DNA from: an uncultured Lachnospiraceae bacterium
GTDB taxonomy: Bacteria; Bacillota; Clostridia; Lachnospirales; Lachnospiraceae
Assembly: GCA_902800325.1 (NCBI GenBank)
Contig: CADCDW010000015.1
Location: 1-58,275 of the forward strand
Direction of reading: 5' to 3'
DNA length: 58,275 bases
Shown: positions 16,556 through 25,581 of the stretch, one piece after another
Position numbering within the stretch: the stretch's first letter is position 1
Layout of the letters: the number at the start of each line of letters is the position of its first letter
Made by a program: the position numbers and the translations under genes
Notes under the pieces: model-generated
The model's database searches: none
Told to the model about the DNA's origin: nothing
What the model saw: only the letters and a program-made list of their open reading frames with translations

Positions 16556-17818
16556 ATGGGCTACAAAAAGATAATACCTTGTTTATCACTTGAAAATCCA
16601 CTAGAGGAGGCATTATTTTATAATGATGCCGGAGCTGATGAAATTGCATTTTTTGACAGCTCCTGTGCAAGAGAAGACATTGATAAAAATATTGCTACAA
16701 TCAAAGAAATTACAAAACAACTGGATATACCTCTTATAGCCTGCGGAGGCGTAAGAAGACTTGAAGATATCAAAAAACTCTTATACGCAGGAGCTTCAAA
16801 GGTTTGTATGAAAACAGCTCCTTTGGAAAATATGGATATAGTAAAGGAAGCTTCTGACAGATTTGGCTCTGAAAGGATAATTGTAACCATCGATCTTTCG
16901 GAATGTGAAAATCCTGTCGAATACGGCAAGACATTAAAGAGAGCCGGTGCAGGCGAACTTTTACTTATACATAACAATAAGGTCGATAATTACATTGAAC
17001 TTGTTAAAAAAATAAGAGCAGAGGTTGGTCTTCCGATAGTAGCATCTACTTATTCAACCGTTCCTTCCGAAATTGCAGATATGCTTGAGGCAACAAGTGC
17101 TGAAACAATAAGTCTTTATAATTTGAAACAACACGATATTATGGAGATAAAACAGGCATGTAAAGAAAAAAATATACCTGTCAACCTGTTTGAAAGCTCA
17201 CTTTCATTTTCTGAATTTAAACTTAATTCAGAAGGGCTTATACCTGTAATCGTTCAGCATTATAAAACACAAGAAGTTTTAATGATGGCCTATATGAATG
17301 AAGAAGCTTTCAATAAAACCATAGAAACAGGCAGGATGACATATTTCAGCCGCAGCAGAAATGAACTTTGGACAAAAGGTGAAACAAGCGGACATTTCCA
17401 GTTTGTAAAATCTCTTACAATCGATTGTGACAATGACACCATACTTGCAAAAGTTTCACAGATTGGAGCAGCCTGTCATACAGGAAGCAGGACATGCTTT
17501 TTTAAGGATTTAATTAAAAAAGAATATGATGACACCAATCCGTTGAAAGTTTTCCTTGAAGAATACGCTATTATAGAAGATAGAAGAGCCAACCCAAAGG
17601 AAGGTTCATATACAAATTATTTATTCGATAAGGGAATAGATAAGATTCTGAAAAAAGTAGGCGAGGAGGCTGCGGAGATTATAATAGCTGCCAAAAATCC
17701 CGATCCTGAAGAAATAAAATATGAAATAGCTGATTTCTTATATCACCTTATGGTACTTATGGTAGAAAGAGGTGTTTCATGGAATGAGGTAATTAAGGAA
17801 CTTGCAGACAGAAGATAA
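16556..17818 (+). CDS. hisIE: Fused HisF-like TIM barrel / HisI / HisE protein
   Basis: A 420-residue three-part protein. Residues 213-315 are phosphoribosyl-AMP cyclohydrolase (His[12 protein letters not shown], then [12 protein letters not shown]). Residues 325-420 are phosphoribosyl-ATP pyrophosphohydrolase (His[16 protein letters not shown] and [14 protein letters not shown]). Residues 1-205 form a HisF-like half: KKIIPCLSL aligns with the HisF start IIPCLDV, but the position of catalytic Asp11 is Ser11 and the loop with Lys19 is deleted. The second catalytic Asp may persist as Asp113 (VTIDLSE). The barrel is therefore probably not a working cyclase. No hisA, hisF, hisH or hisC is nearby. 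Confidence 0.9.
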   Translation: MGYKKIIPCLSLENPLEEALFYNDAGADEIAFFDSSCAREDIDKNIATIKEITKQLDIPLIACGGVRRLEDIKKLLYAGASKVCMKTAPLENMDIVKEASDRFGSERIIVTIDLSECENPVEYGKTLKRAGAGELLLIHNNKVDNYIELVKKIRAEVGLPIVASTYSTVPSEIADMLEATSAETISLYNLKQHDIMEIKQACKEKNIPVNLFESSLSFSEFKLNSEGLIPVIVQHYKTQEVLMMAYMNEEAFNKTIETGRMTYFSRSRNELWTKGETSGHFQFVKSLTIDCDNDTILAKVSQIGAACHTGSRTCFFKDLIKKEYDDTNPLKVFLEEYAIIEDRRANPKEGSYTNYLFDKGIDKILKKVGEEAAEIIIAAKNPDPEEIKYEIADFLYHLMVLMVERGVSWNEVIKELADRR

Positions 17819-17891
17819 TATGTATATTTAAATGAAGATAGGGATTTGATTTAAATAAATTATGTTATATTATTATGATGGAGGTATATGT

Positions 17892-18041
17892 ATGAGTGCT
17901 TTATTAACAGAGATAGTCAGCTATTTAATTAAATTTGTTGCCATGATTGTATGTGCATTTTTAGGCATACAGGTTGGTAAAGTGTTACGAAAAAGAAAAG
18001 ATGAAAAAATCGAGGCTGCCGGTGATGGCAACAACGAATAA
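17892..18041 (+). CDS. 49-residue single-pass membrane protein upstream of alaS
   Basis: An ATG at 17892, preceded by a GGAGG site (17880-17884), opens a 49-codon frame. Residues 4-28 form one hydrophobic helix (EIVSYLIKFVAMIVCAFLGI), followed by a basic stretch KVLRKRKDEK and a short acidic tail. The stop is 18 bases before alaS, so the two are probably co-transcribed. A topology with a cytoplasmic C-terminus is likely. Function unknown. The start signal, composition and tight spacing support translation. Confidence 0.7.
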   Translation: MSALLTEIVSYLIKFVAMIVCAFLGIQVGKVLRKRKDEKIEAAGDGNNE

Positions 18042-18059
18042 AACTTGGAGGATATAGTC

Positions 18060-20699
18060 GTGAAAAAGTACGGAGTTAACGAATTAAGGTCAATGTATTT
18101 GAATTTCTTTGAAAGCAAAGGTCATCTTAAGATGAAAAGCTTTTCATTGATACCGCATAATGATAACAGTTTATTGCTTATAAATGCCGGTATGGCACCG
18201 CTTAAGCCTTATTTTACCGGTCAGGAGATTCCACCGAGAAGAAGAGTTACTACCTGTCAGAAATGTATCAGGACAGGTGATATCGAAAATGTCGGCAAGA
18301 CTGCAAGACATGGTACTTTCTTTGAAATGCTTGGTAATTTTTCATTTGGTGATTATTTTAAGCATGAGGCTATAGCATGGAGCTGGGAATTCTTGACCGA
18401 AGTAGTCGGGCTTGATGCGGACAGATTATATCCATCCGTATATCTCGATGATGATGAGGCATTTAATATCTGGAATAAAGAAGTAGGTATACCTGCTGAC
18501 AGAATTTATAAATTTGGAAAAGAAGATAATTTCTGGGAACATGGTGCAGGTCCTTGCGGACCTTGTTCAGAAATTTATTATGACCGTGGAGAAAAGTACG
18601 GATGTGGTAAACCCGACTGTCATGTAGGCTGTGACTGTGACAGATATATGGAGGTTTGGAATAACGTATTTACTCAGTTTGAAAATGATGGTAAAGGTAA
18701 TTACACATTACTTGAAAATAAGAATATCGATACAGGAATGGGACTTGAACGTCTTGCCGTTGTTGTTCAGGATGTGGATTCCATCTTTGATGTCGATACG
18801 ATTAAAGCTTTAAGAGATAAGGTATGTGAGATGGCTCATGTAGCTTATAAGGAAAATGAAAAGAATGATATATCTATAAGACTTATTACAGATCATATAC
18901 GTTCTGTTACATTTATGACCTCTGATGGTATACTTCCTTCTAATGAAGGTCGAGGATATGTTTTAAGAAGATTGCTTCGACGTGCTGCAAGACATGGACG
19001 TTTGCTTGGTATAAAAGGCAGCTTTTTGGCTGAGCTTTCCAAGACGGTTATAGAATGTTCAAGTGACGCTTATCCTGAACTTGAGGAAAAGAAAGAACAT
19101 ATATTCTCAATATTAAATACCGAAGAAGAAAACTTCAACAAAACTATCGATCAAGGTCTTTCGATTTTAAATAGTTATATAGATGAAACAAAGAAGTCTG
19201 ACAGCAGGATTCTTTCGGGCGACAGAGCATTTAAACTGTATGATACTTATGGTTTTCCTCTTGATTTAACTAAAGAAATTCTTGAGGAGGCCGGTATAGA
19301 GGTTGATGAGGACGGCTTTAATACATGTATGGAGGAACAGCGTTTAAAAGCCAGAAACGCCAGAAAGACCACAAACTATATGGGTGCAGATGCTACAGTA
19401 TATGAACAGATTCCACTTACTTTGGACAATTTGTTTGTCGGATATGACACACTTACTCACAAATCTAAAGTAAATGCCATGACAACAGATAAAGAGGTTG
19501 TTAAAGAACTTCATGAAGGAGAGAATGGTTCTATTTTCGTTGCCGGAACTCCATTTTATGCAACTATGGGTGGTCAATGCGGTGACTCAGGTATAATAAA
19601 ATCTTCCGATGGAGAGTTTATAGTTCAGGATACAATCAAGGTTGTTGGTGGAAAAACTGCGCATGTTGGTTATGTAAGCAAAGGTTGTATCAGACTTGGT
19701 GATACAGTCAATTTAAGTGTTGATGAAAACCAGAGAGCACTTACATGTAAGAACCATTCAGCGACACACCTTTTGCAAAAAGCACTAAAAATTGTACTCG
19801 GACCGCAGGTTGAGCAGGCCGGCTCATATGTGGCTATGGACAGATTACGTTTTGACTTTACTTATAACAAGCCTATGACCAGGGACGAAATAATTAAGGT
19901 TGAAGAAATTGTAAATGCTGAAATTGAAAAGGATATAGCTGTTACTACAGATATTATGAGTCTTGAGGACGCTAAAAAAACCGGTGCTATGGCTCTTTTT
20001 GGAGAAAAGTATGGTGAATCTGTAAGAGTTGTAAGTATGGGCGACTTTTCAAAGGAACTTTGCGGTGGTACACATGTTCCGAGTACAGGTGTTATAAATA
20101 CTTTTAAAATCATATCTGAAGCAGGTGTGGCTGCAGGTGTAAGACGTATAGAAGCTCTTACTTCAAAAGGAGCATTTGATTATTATAAAACAATAGAAGA
20201 TGAGCTTAATAACGCCTCAGTTAAGGCAAAGACCGAGCCTTCAAAACTCGCTGATAAAATAGACTCACTTTTGGCTGAAATTAAGGCACTTCAGTCAGAA
20301 AACCAGAAGCTTAAAGATAAGCTTGCAAAAGATTCTGCAAAGGACGTAATGGGTAATGTTATAGAATATGGTTCTTATAAGATTTTACCTGTTGATGTAA
20401 AAGATATAGATATGAACGCCCTTAGAAATCTTGGCGATGACATGAAAGCCAAAATCGGTTCAGGTGTTGTAATTTTAGCGTCAGAATCCGGTGGAAAAGT
20501 AAATCTTATAGTTATGGCTACCGATGATGCTGTTACAAACGGAGCACACGCAGGTAACATTATTAAAAAAATTGCAGGCTTTGTCGGTGGCGGCGGAGGC
20601 GGTCGTCCAAATATGGCTCAGGCAGGCGGAAAGAACCCTGCCGGTATAAAAGATGCCCTTAACGCCGGAGTAGAAGAAGCAAAAGCACAGCTTTCATGA
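18060..20699 (+). CDS. alaS: Alanyl-tRNA synthetase
   Basis: This 879-residue synthetase charges tRNA-Ala. Class II catalytic core in residues 1-240 (GHLKMKSFSLIP, ARHGTFFEMLGNFSFGDYF). Editing domain with zinc ligands HSATH and CGGTH near 560-670. Coiled segment and DHHA1 C-terminal domain with GGGGGGRPNMAQAGGK. I chose GTG at 18060 because GGAGG at 18047-18051 is eight bases ahead and the protein then begins KKYGVNELR. A TTG at 18045 overlaps that site. No T-box lies upstream. Confidence 0.97.
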   Translation: MKKYGVNELRSMYLNFFESKGHLKMKSFSLIPHNDNSLLLINAGMAPLKPYFTGQEIPPRRRVTTCQKCIRTGDIENVGKTARHGTFFEMLGNFSFGDYFKHEAIAWSWEFLTEVVGLDADRLYPSVYLDDDEAFNIWNKEVGIPADRIYKFGKEDNFWEHGAGPCGPCSEIYYDRGEKYGCGKPDCHVGCDCDRYMEVWNNVFTQFENDGKGNYTLLENKNIDTGMGLERLAVVVQDVDSIFDVDTIKALRDKVCEMAHVAYKENEKNDISIRLITDHIRSVTFMTSDGILPSNEGRGYVLRRLLRRAARHGRLLGIKGSFLAELSKTVIECSSDAYPELEEKKEHIFSILNTEEENFNKTIDQGLSILNSYIDETKKSDSRILSGDRAFKLYDTYGFPLDLTKEILEEAGIEVDEDGFNTCMEEQRLKARNARKTTNYMGADATVYEQIPLTLDNLFVGYDTLTHKSKVNAMTTDKEVVKELHEGENGSIFVAGTPFYATMGGQCGDSGIIKSSDGEFIVQDTIKVVGGKTAHVGYVSKGCIRLGDTVNLSVDENQRALTCKNHSATHLLQKALKIVLGPQVEQAGSYVAMDRLRFDFTYNKPMTRDEIIKVEEIVNAEIEKDIAVTTDIMSLEDAKKTGAMALFGEKYGESVRVVSMGDFSKELCGGTHVPSTGVINTFKIISEAGVAAGVRRIEALTSKGAFDYYKTIEDELNNASVKAKTEPSKLADKIDSLLAEIKALQSENQKLKDKLAKDSAKDVMGNVIEYGSYKILPVDVKDIDMNALRNLGDDMKAKIGSGVVILASESGGKVNLIVMATDDAVTNGAHAGNIIKKIAGFVGGGGGGRPNMAQAGGKNPAGIKDALNAGVEEAKAQLS

Positions 20700-20712
20700 G
20701 GATATAACAGTA

Positions 20713-22104
20713 ATGGCAAATGAAGAAAAACAAAAGAAAATCAGAGAATTAAGAGAACAGCGCAGAAAAATAATGCAACGTAAGAGACGAATCAGGAAGA
20801 TTCAGATTGCCATGATAATGACAGCTTTTTTGATGATTGTTGTCGGTATATTATGGGGTGCTGTAAAGCTATTACATCATGTGGTAGGACCAAAACCTAT
20901 TGATTATACAATTAATATATCTAAACCTGAAATGATTGAACGTACTGATTTTAATATTCAGGCTCCAAAACGGGAGGTTACTCTTACCGTTGTCGGTGAT
21001 GTTATGATGCACTCATGGCAGATAGAAAGAAGTTATGATCCTGAAACAGATTCATTTGATGTATCAGACAGTTTTACATACGTTGAAAAATATCTTTCTC
21101 ATGCAGATTATACAATAGCTAACCTTGAAACTACACTTCCGGGAAGATATAACGGTTCTATAAATGATGTACTTGGATATTCGGATTATCCTATGTTTTC
21201 TTCTCCTGAGATACTTGCCAACAATTTAAAGGATGCAGGAGTTGATTTTCTTCAAACTGCCAATAACCATTCGCTTGATTCATGGGAAGATGGAATATAT
21301 GCAACTATAGATTATCTTGATTCAATCGGTATACCTCATACCGGTACATTTAAGTCACAGGAAGAATGTGATAAGCCCTGCATAATTGAGATAAATGGTA
21401 TTACCTTTGGCTTTGTTGCATATACCTACGGTACAAACGGTTTACCTGTTCCGGATGAGCATCCGTATTGTATAAATACACTTGATAATTATGATGACGC
21501 CAAACTTGAAGAAATGTATCAAAAAGTCAGAGATTTGGATGCTGCCGGTGTCGATTTTGTCTGTCCTTTAATACATTTCGGTACAGAATATACCGAAGTT
21601 CCCGATTCATGGCAGGAGATGGTTGTAGATGGATTATTTGAAGCCGGTGCAGACGTGATTTTTGGCGGTCATCCGCATGTAGTTGAACCGATAGATGTCA
21701 GAACTATAGAAAATCCTGACGGAACTACAAGGACAGGCTGGGTTGTTTATTCTTTTGGTAATTTTGTTTCGAGCCAAAGATATGACGGCGTCAATAAAGA
21801 CCTTGGTATGATAACAGACTTTACTTTCTCAAAAGAATTTATCGACGGAAAAACTGTTAATACAGTTACAAATGTTAAAGTTGAACCGACATATGTATAT
21901 TGGACCGACTCAACCATAGGGGTAATTCCTGTTCTGGAGGCTTATAATCATCAATCGGATTATAGTTTTCTTTCGGATAATGACTGGAACAGAATTAATT
22001 ATGCTAAGGATCATGTTATAGAAGTAGTAACGGCAAAAGGAAGTCTTGATTATAGTATAGATGACGATATGTTTGTTGTTACTCCAAAAAATGATGAAAA
22101 TTAG
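20713..22104 (+). CDS. CapA-family metallophosphatase-like membrane protein
   Basis: A 463-residue protein with a basic N-terminus (residues 1-30), one membrane anchor (about 34-57) and an extracytoplasmic CapA domain. Motifs typical of the family are VVGDVMMHSW, ANLETTLPG, TANNHSLDSW, IHFGTEYTEVPD, FGGHPHVVEP and YSFGNFVSSQ. CapA/PgsA proteins act in poly-gamma-glutamate synthesis, but no capBCD genes are present here, so the actual substrate is unknown. It begins 13 bases after alaS and probably shares its transcript. Confidence 0.9.
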   Translation: MANEEKQKKIRELREQRRKIMQRKRRIRKIQIAMIMTAFLMIVVGILWGAVKLLHHVVGPKPIDYTINISKPEMIERTDFNIQAPKREVTLTVVGDVMMHSWQIERSYDPETDSFDVSDSFTYVEKYLSHADYTIANLETTLPGRYNGSINDVLGYSDYPMFSSPEILANNLKDAGVDFLQTANNHSLDSWEDGIYATIDYLDSIGIPHTGTFKSQEECDKPCIIEINGITFGFVAYTYGTNGLPVPDEHPYCINTLDNYDDAKLEEMYQKVRDLDAAGVDFVCPLIHFGTEYTEVPDSWQEMVVDGLFEAGADVIFGGHPHVVEPIDVRTIENPDGTTRTGWVVYSFGNFVSSQRYDGVNKDLGMITDFTFSKEFIDGKTVNTVTNVKVEPTYVYWTDSTIGVIPVLEAYNHQSDYSFLSDNDWNRINYAKDHVIEVVTAKGSLDYSIDDDMFVVTPKNDEN

Positions 22105-22134
22105 AAAATTTTTACAATAAATTTCATTTTTTGG

Positions 22135-22162
22135 TTGACGAATTGATATAATGTGGTATAAT
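22135..22162 (+). promoter_or_regulatory. Promoter of rpsU
   Basis: TTGACG (22135-22140), a 16-base spacer and a consensus TATAAT (22157-22162). Transcription should start near 22169, leaving a leader of about 80 bases. Confidence 0.85.
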
Positions 22163-22247
22163 GATTTCTGTGCGATTTGGATGTACCCAAACAGTTGTTT
22201 AGCACAAACATAAGATATTTTGCAACTGGAGGGAGGTTGAGGATAGA

Positions 22248-22427
22248 ATGTCAAACGTAATAGTTAAAGAAAACGAAACTTTGGATAGTGCACTTCGTAG
22301 ATTTAAGAGAAATTGTCAGAAGGCAGGTATTCAGCAAGAGATTCGTAAGAGAGAGCATTACGAAAAGCCTAGCGTAAAGCGTAAGAAGAAGTCAGAAGCT
22401 GCTAGAAAACGTAAATATAATAAATAA
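22248..22427 (+). CDS. rpsU: 30S ribosomal protein S21
   Basis: A 59-residue protein: [19 protein letters not shown], then [20 protein letters not shown] and a Lys/Arg-rich tail [16 protein letters not shown], which is classic S21. It binds near the 3' end of 16S rRNA and helps initiation. GGAGGGAGG before the ATG is a strong ribosome site. It has its own promoter and terminator, so it is monocistronic. Confidence 0.97.
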   Translation: MSNVIVKENETLDSALRRFKRNCQKAGIQQEIRKREHYEKPSVKRKKKSEAARKRKYNK

Positions 22428-22448
22428 GTGTTTATTTATTCAAAATAT

Positions 22449-22476
22449 AAGAGAGCTTTTTTAGCTCTCTTTTTTC
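22449..22476 (+). terminator. Terminator after rpsU
   Basis: AGAGAGCT and AGCTCTCT form an 8-bp perfect stem around a T-rich loop, followed by TTTTTC. A textbook intrinsic terminator. Confidence 0.9.
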
Positions 22477-22556
22477 TTATGTTAATATTTACAATAATTT
22501 AAAACTATCATATTTATCAGCAAATTTTCATACTATGTAAGAAAACGGAGTTTTAT

Positions 22557-22760
22557 ATGACTCAGATTATATTATATGGTAATAAATCAGTACATATAGA
22601 CGGATACAAGTGTATAATAAATTTCACATCAAGCAGGTTATCTGTAAGATGTAAGGAAAAAGTTCTGATAATTAAAGGGAGCAACCTTATGATAGATTCT
22701 TTTACATCGGTTTATATGGTTGTTAGCGGAATTATCGATGATATAAGCTGGTCTGAATAA
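22557..22760 (+). CDS. yqfC: Sporulation protein YqfC (YabP/YqfC family)
   Basis: A 67-residue protein with the YabP-fold features SVHIDGYKCI and the repeated short strands that end in GIIDDISWSE. YqfC is made in the mother cell under sigma-E in Bacillus. It is followed 4 bases later by yqfD and then phoH, the same order as in spore formers, which fixes the identity. An ACGGAG ribosome site precedes the ATG. Confidence 0.85.
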   Translation: MTQIILYGNKSVHIDGYKCIINFTSSRLSVRCKEKVLIIKGSNLMIDSFTSVYMVVSGIIDDISWSE

Positions 22761-22764
22761 AAAT

Positions 22765-24003
22765 ATGTTTAAAAAAATCATAATATGGCTTAAGGGCTAT
22801 CTAATTCTAAGTGTCAGTGGCAATTCTTGTGATAGATTTATAAATCTGTGTATAAAAAACAATCTGAATTTATGGGGTATCTGTGATTGTGAAGACCATA
22901 AAACTTTTAACATAAGTCGTAAAGCTTTTAAGGAACTTGACCAATACATAAAAAAAACGGATGTAAGTTTGGATATAGTCAATAAAAAAGGACTTCCCCA
23001 TATGTTTTACAAATATAAGAGGAGAAAACTTTTTGTCCTTGGTTTAATTTTGTTTTTCGTACTAATATATTCATTTTCTTTTTTTATATGGGATATAAAT
23101 ATAGACGGTGAAGATATATATACAGATGAACAAATTATAAAGAATCTTAAAGAACACAATATAAAAACAGGGACTTTAAAAAGCCGGATAGACTGTTCTG
23201 AAATTGAAAAAATGCTAAGAGAAGAATATGAAGATATAGCATGGATAAGCTGTGAATTAAAAGGTACAAGACTTAATATATGTATAAATGAAACAGTTTT
23301 GCCCCAAGATATAAAGGAAAATGTAAAGCCCTGCAATATAATTGCCGTAAAAGATGGAATAATCACAGACATATATGTTGAATCCGGTACGAAGGTAATG
23401 AATAAGGGAGACGAAGTAAAAAAAGGAGATATACTGATAACCGGTGCAATAAACCTTTATAATGACTACGACGAGCTGATAGAAACCTCGTATGTTCCGG
23501 CAAACGGAGATATATATGCCATAATTTCATATAATTATGAAGATAAATTTGAGCTATCTCATTATGAAAAAAAATATACCGGAAAGAGTAAAAAATTTTA
23601 CGGTTTATGTCTTGCAGGAAATGTAATTGAACCTTATAAACCCAAAAAGAATTACAGTAATTACGATATAACTGAAAATGATATTAAAATTAAACTCGGA
23701 GAAGCATTTTATCTGCCTGTTTCTTTAAAAAAATGTATTATAAATGAATATGAACCAAAGCTTGTAAACTATACTAATGATGAAGCTTATAATAAAGCTC
23801 ATTTAAAATTAAACAGCTATATTGACGAATTAAACAAAAAAGGGGTAGAAATACTTGAAAATAATGTTAAAATAGAGGTTAGTGATGATATATGCGAAGC
23901 AAAAGGTACCATCGTAACAAAAGAGCAAATAGGTATACCTGCTGATATCACAATTATTAATCAAGGAGAAGATGAATCGGATGGCACATATGGAGACGAT
24001 TAA
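22765..24003 (+). CDS. yqfD: Sporulation protein YqfD
   Basis: A 412-residue membrane protein with a basic cytoplasmic N-terminal domain, one strong membrane segment (about residues 90-110), and a large extracytoplasmic region beginning WDINIDGEDIYTDEQI. The later part (IIAVKDGIITDIYVESGTKV, then GDEVKKGDILITGAI) resembles a lipoyl/hybrid motif fold, as expected for YqfD. Known members are required for normal spore formation. It overlaps the phoH frame by about 20-30 bases. Confidence 0.9.
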   Translation: MFKKIIIWLKGYLILSVSGNSCDRFINLCIKNNLNLWGICDCEDHKTFNISRKAFKELDQYIKKTDVSLDIVNKKGLPHMFYKYKRRKLFVLGLILFFVLIYSFSFFIWDINIDGEDIYTDEQIIKNLKEHNIKTGTLKSRIDCSEIEKMLREEYEDIAWISCELKGTRLNICINETVLPQDIKENVKPCNIIAVKDGIITDIYVESGTKVMNKGDEVKKGDILITGAINLYNDYDELIETSYVPANGDIYAIISYNYEDKFELSHYEKKYTGKSKKFYGLCLAGNVIEPYKPKKNYSNYDITENDIKIKLGEAFYLPVSLKKCIINEYEPKLVNYTNDEAYNKAHLKLNSYIDELNKKGVEILENNVKIEVSDDICEAKGTIVTKEQIGIPADITIINQGEDESDGTYGDD

Positions 24004-24982
24004 TGTTCCGGAAGAACATATACAAAATATCTTCGGACAATATGATAAAAATATAAAAAATATCGAGAAGGCATATAATGTTACTATTGTATTGCGTGAT
24101 GATTCACTCAGAATAGTAGGAGTTGAAGAAAATGTCAAAAGAGCCGTATCTGTTATTGAACAAATGATTAATCTATCAAAACACGGCAATACAATATCAG
24201 ATCAGGAGATAAACTATGCTGTATCTCTTACTAAATCAAAGGATGCAGATGTGAGTGCCATAAGTGAGCTTGATAGAGATTCCAATATAATATGTCATAC
24301 CATAAACGGCAAACCTGTAAAAGCAAAAACTCTTGGTCAAAAAAAATATGTAGACGCTATTGATAAAAATATGATTGTCTTTGGTACGGGACCTGCCGGT
24401 ACAGGAAAAACTTATCTTGCAATGGCAAAAGCTATAACCGCTTTTAAAAACAATGAAGTTAATCGAATAATACTTACAAGACCTGCCATAGAAGCAGGTG
24501 AGAAACTCGGCTTTTTGCCGGGTGATCTGCAAAGTAAGGTTGATCCGTATCTCAGACCATTGTATGACGCTTTATATGAAATCATGGGTGCGGAAAGTTT
24601 TATGAAAAATATGGAAAAGGGTCTGATTGAGGTTGCACCTTTAGCCTATATGAGAGGAAGAACCCTTGATAATGCTTATATAGTTTTGGATGAGGCCCAA
24701 AATACCACTCCTGCTCAGATGAAGATGTTTTTAACAAGAATAGGTTTTGGCTCAAAAGCGATAATTACCGGAGATCTTTCACAAAAGGATTTATCACCAA
24801 ACGAAAAATCCGGTCTTGAAGTTGCATTATCTGTTTTAAATAAAATAGATGAAATAGCCGTAATCAACTTTACAAGTGATGATGTAGTAAGGCACCCACT
24901 GGTTCAAAAAATAGTCAATGCTTATGAAATGTATGAAAATAAGCTTAAAAGCAATAAAACACATAATAATAAAAACAAATAA
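23972..24982 (+). CDS. phoH: PhoH-family ATPase
   Basis: A PhoH-like protein of up to 336 residues with an N-terminal KH-like region (residues 8-70) and a P-loop ATPase domain: Walker A GPAGTGKT, Walker B VLDEAQNT, and RPAIEAGEKLGFLPGD typical of PhoH. Its biochemical role is thought to involve RNA processing, since it is regularly encoded beside ybeY, as here. The start is uncertain among 23972, 23981 and 23990, because the AGGAG at 23964-23968 is only three bases from the first ATG. Confidence 0.93.
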   Translation: MNRMAHMETINVPEEHIQNIFGQYDKNIKNIEKAYNVTIVLRDDSLRIVGVEENVKRAVSVIEQMINLSKHGNTISDQEINYAVSLTKSKDADVSAISELDRDSNIICHTINGKPVKAKTLGQKKYVDAIDKNMIVFGTGPAGTGKTYLAMAKAITAFKNNEVNRIILTRPAIEAGEKLGFLPGDLQSKVDPYLRPLYDALYEIMGAESFMKNMEKGLIEVAPLAYMRGRTLDNAYIVLDEAQNTTPAQMKMFLTRIGFGSKAIITGDLSQKDLSPNEKSGLEVALSVLNKIDEIAVINFTSDDVVRHPLVQKIVNAYEMYENKLKSNKTHNNKNK

Positions 24983-25015
24983 TTTTACTTGAGTACAATA
25001 TATACGGTAATTTGC

Positions 25016-25044
25016 TTGATTATATGGCAGATTTAGTGTATAAT
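25016..25044 (+). promoter_or_regulatory. Promoter upstream of ybeY
   Basis: TTGATT (25016-25021), a 17-base spacer and TATAAT (25039-25044) lie 25 bases before the ybeY ATG. This allows ybeY and the genes after it to be transcribed apart from yqfC-yqfD-phoH. Confidence 0.7.
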
Positions 25045-25068
25045 GAGAAAGTTAGATGAGGGATAGTA

Positions 25069-25581
25069 ATGAGTGTATATATAGAAAACGAACTTAATTT
25101 TGATATTCCGACTCGTTATCGGGAAATAACCAATGAAATAATTAACGCATCCCTGGATTATGTAGATTGTCCATTTGAATGTGAGATAAATGTTATATTT
25201 ACCGACAATGAAGGAATACGAGCTATTAATAATGAATATCGTGATATAGATGCTCCAACTGATGTATTATCCTTCCCTTTGATTGAATATGAAACTGCTG
25301 CCGATTTTAGTATGATAGAAAAAGATTCCATAGATTATTTTAATCAGGACAGCAATGAACTTATGCTCGGAGATATAATACTTAATGTTGACAGAATTAA
25401 ATCTCAGGCTGTGGAATTCAATCATTCAATTTATCGTGAGCTTGCATTTTTAGTTGCTCACAGCATGCTCCATCTTTTTGGCTATGATCATATCGATGAT
25501 GACGAGCGCATTATTATGGAGAATAAACAGGAAGAAATTTTAAAAATGAAAGGATATACAAGAGATTATGAAGAAAACTAA
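25069..25581 (+). CDS. ybeY: Endoribonuclease YbeY
   Basis: This 170-residue metal-dependent RNase acts in 16S rRNA 3' maturation and ribosome quality control. The zinc site is visible as HSMLHLFGYDH (H-x3-H-x5-H), and YRDIDAPTDVLSFPL is the conserved strand region. A GAGGGAT ribosome site lies ahead. The last 14 bases overlap the start of the DUF3048 lipoprotein gene. Confidence 0.96.
   Translation: MSVYIENELNFDIPTRYREITNEIINASLDYVDCPFECEINVIFTDNEGIRAINNEYRDIDAPTDVLSFPLIEYETAADFSMIEKDSIDYFNQDSNELMLGDIILNVDRIKSQAVEFNHSIYRELAFLVAHSMLHLFGYDHIDDDERIIMENKQEEILKMKGYTRDYEEN

Noticed and set aside
16556-17180. Naming the N-terminal half a working HisF.
   Set aside because: Catalytic Asp11 is Ser, the Lys19 loop is missing, and no hisH is nearby.
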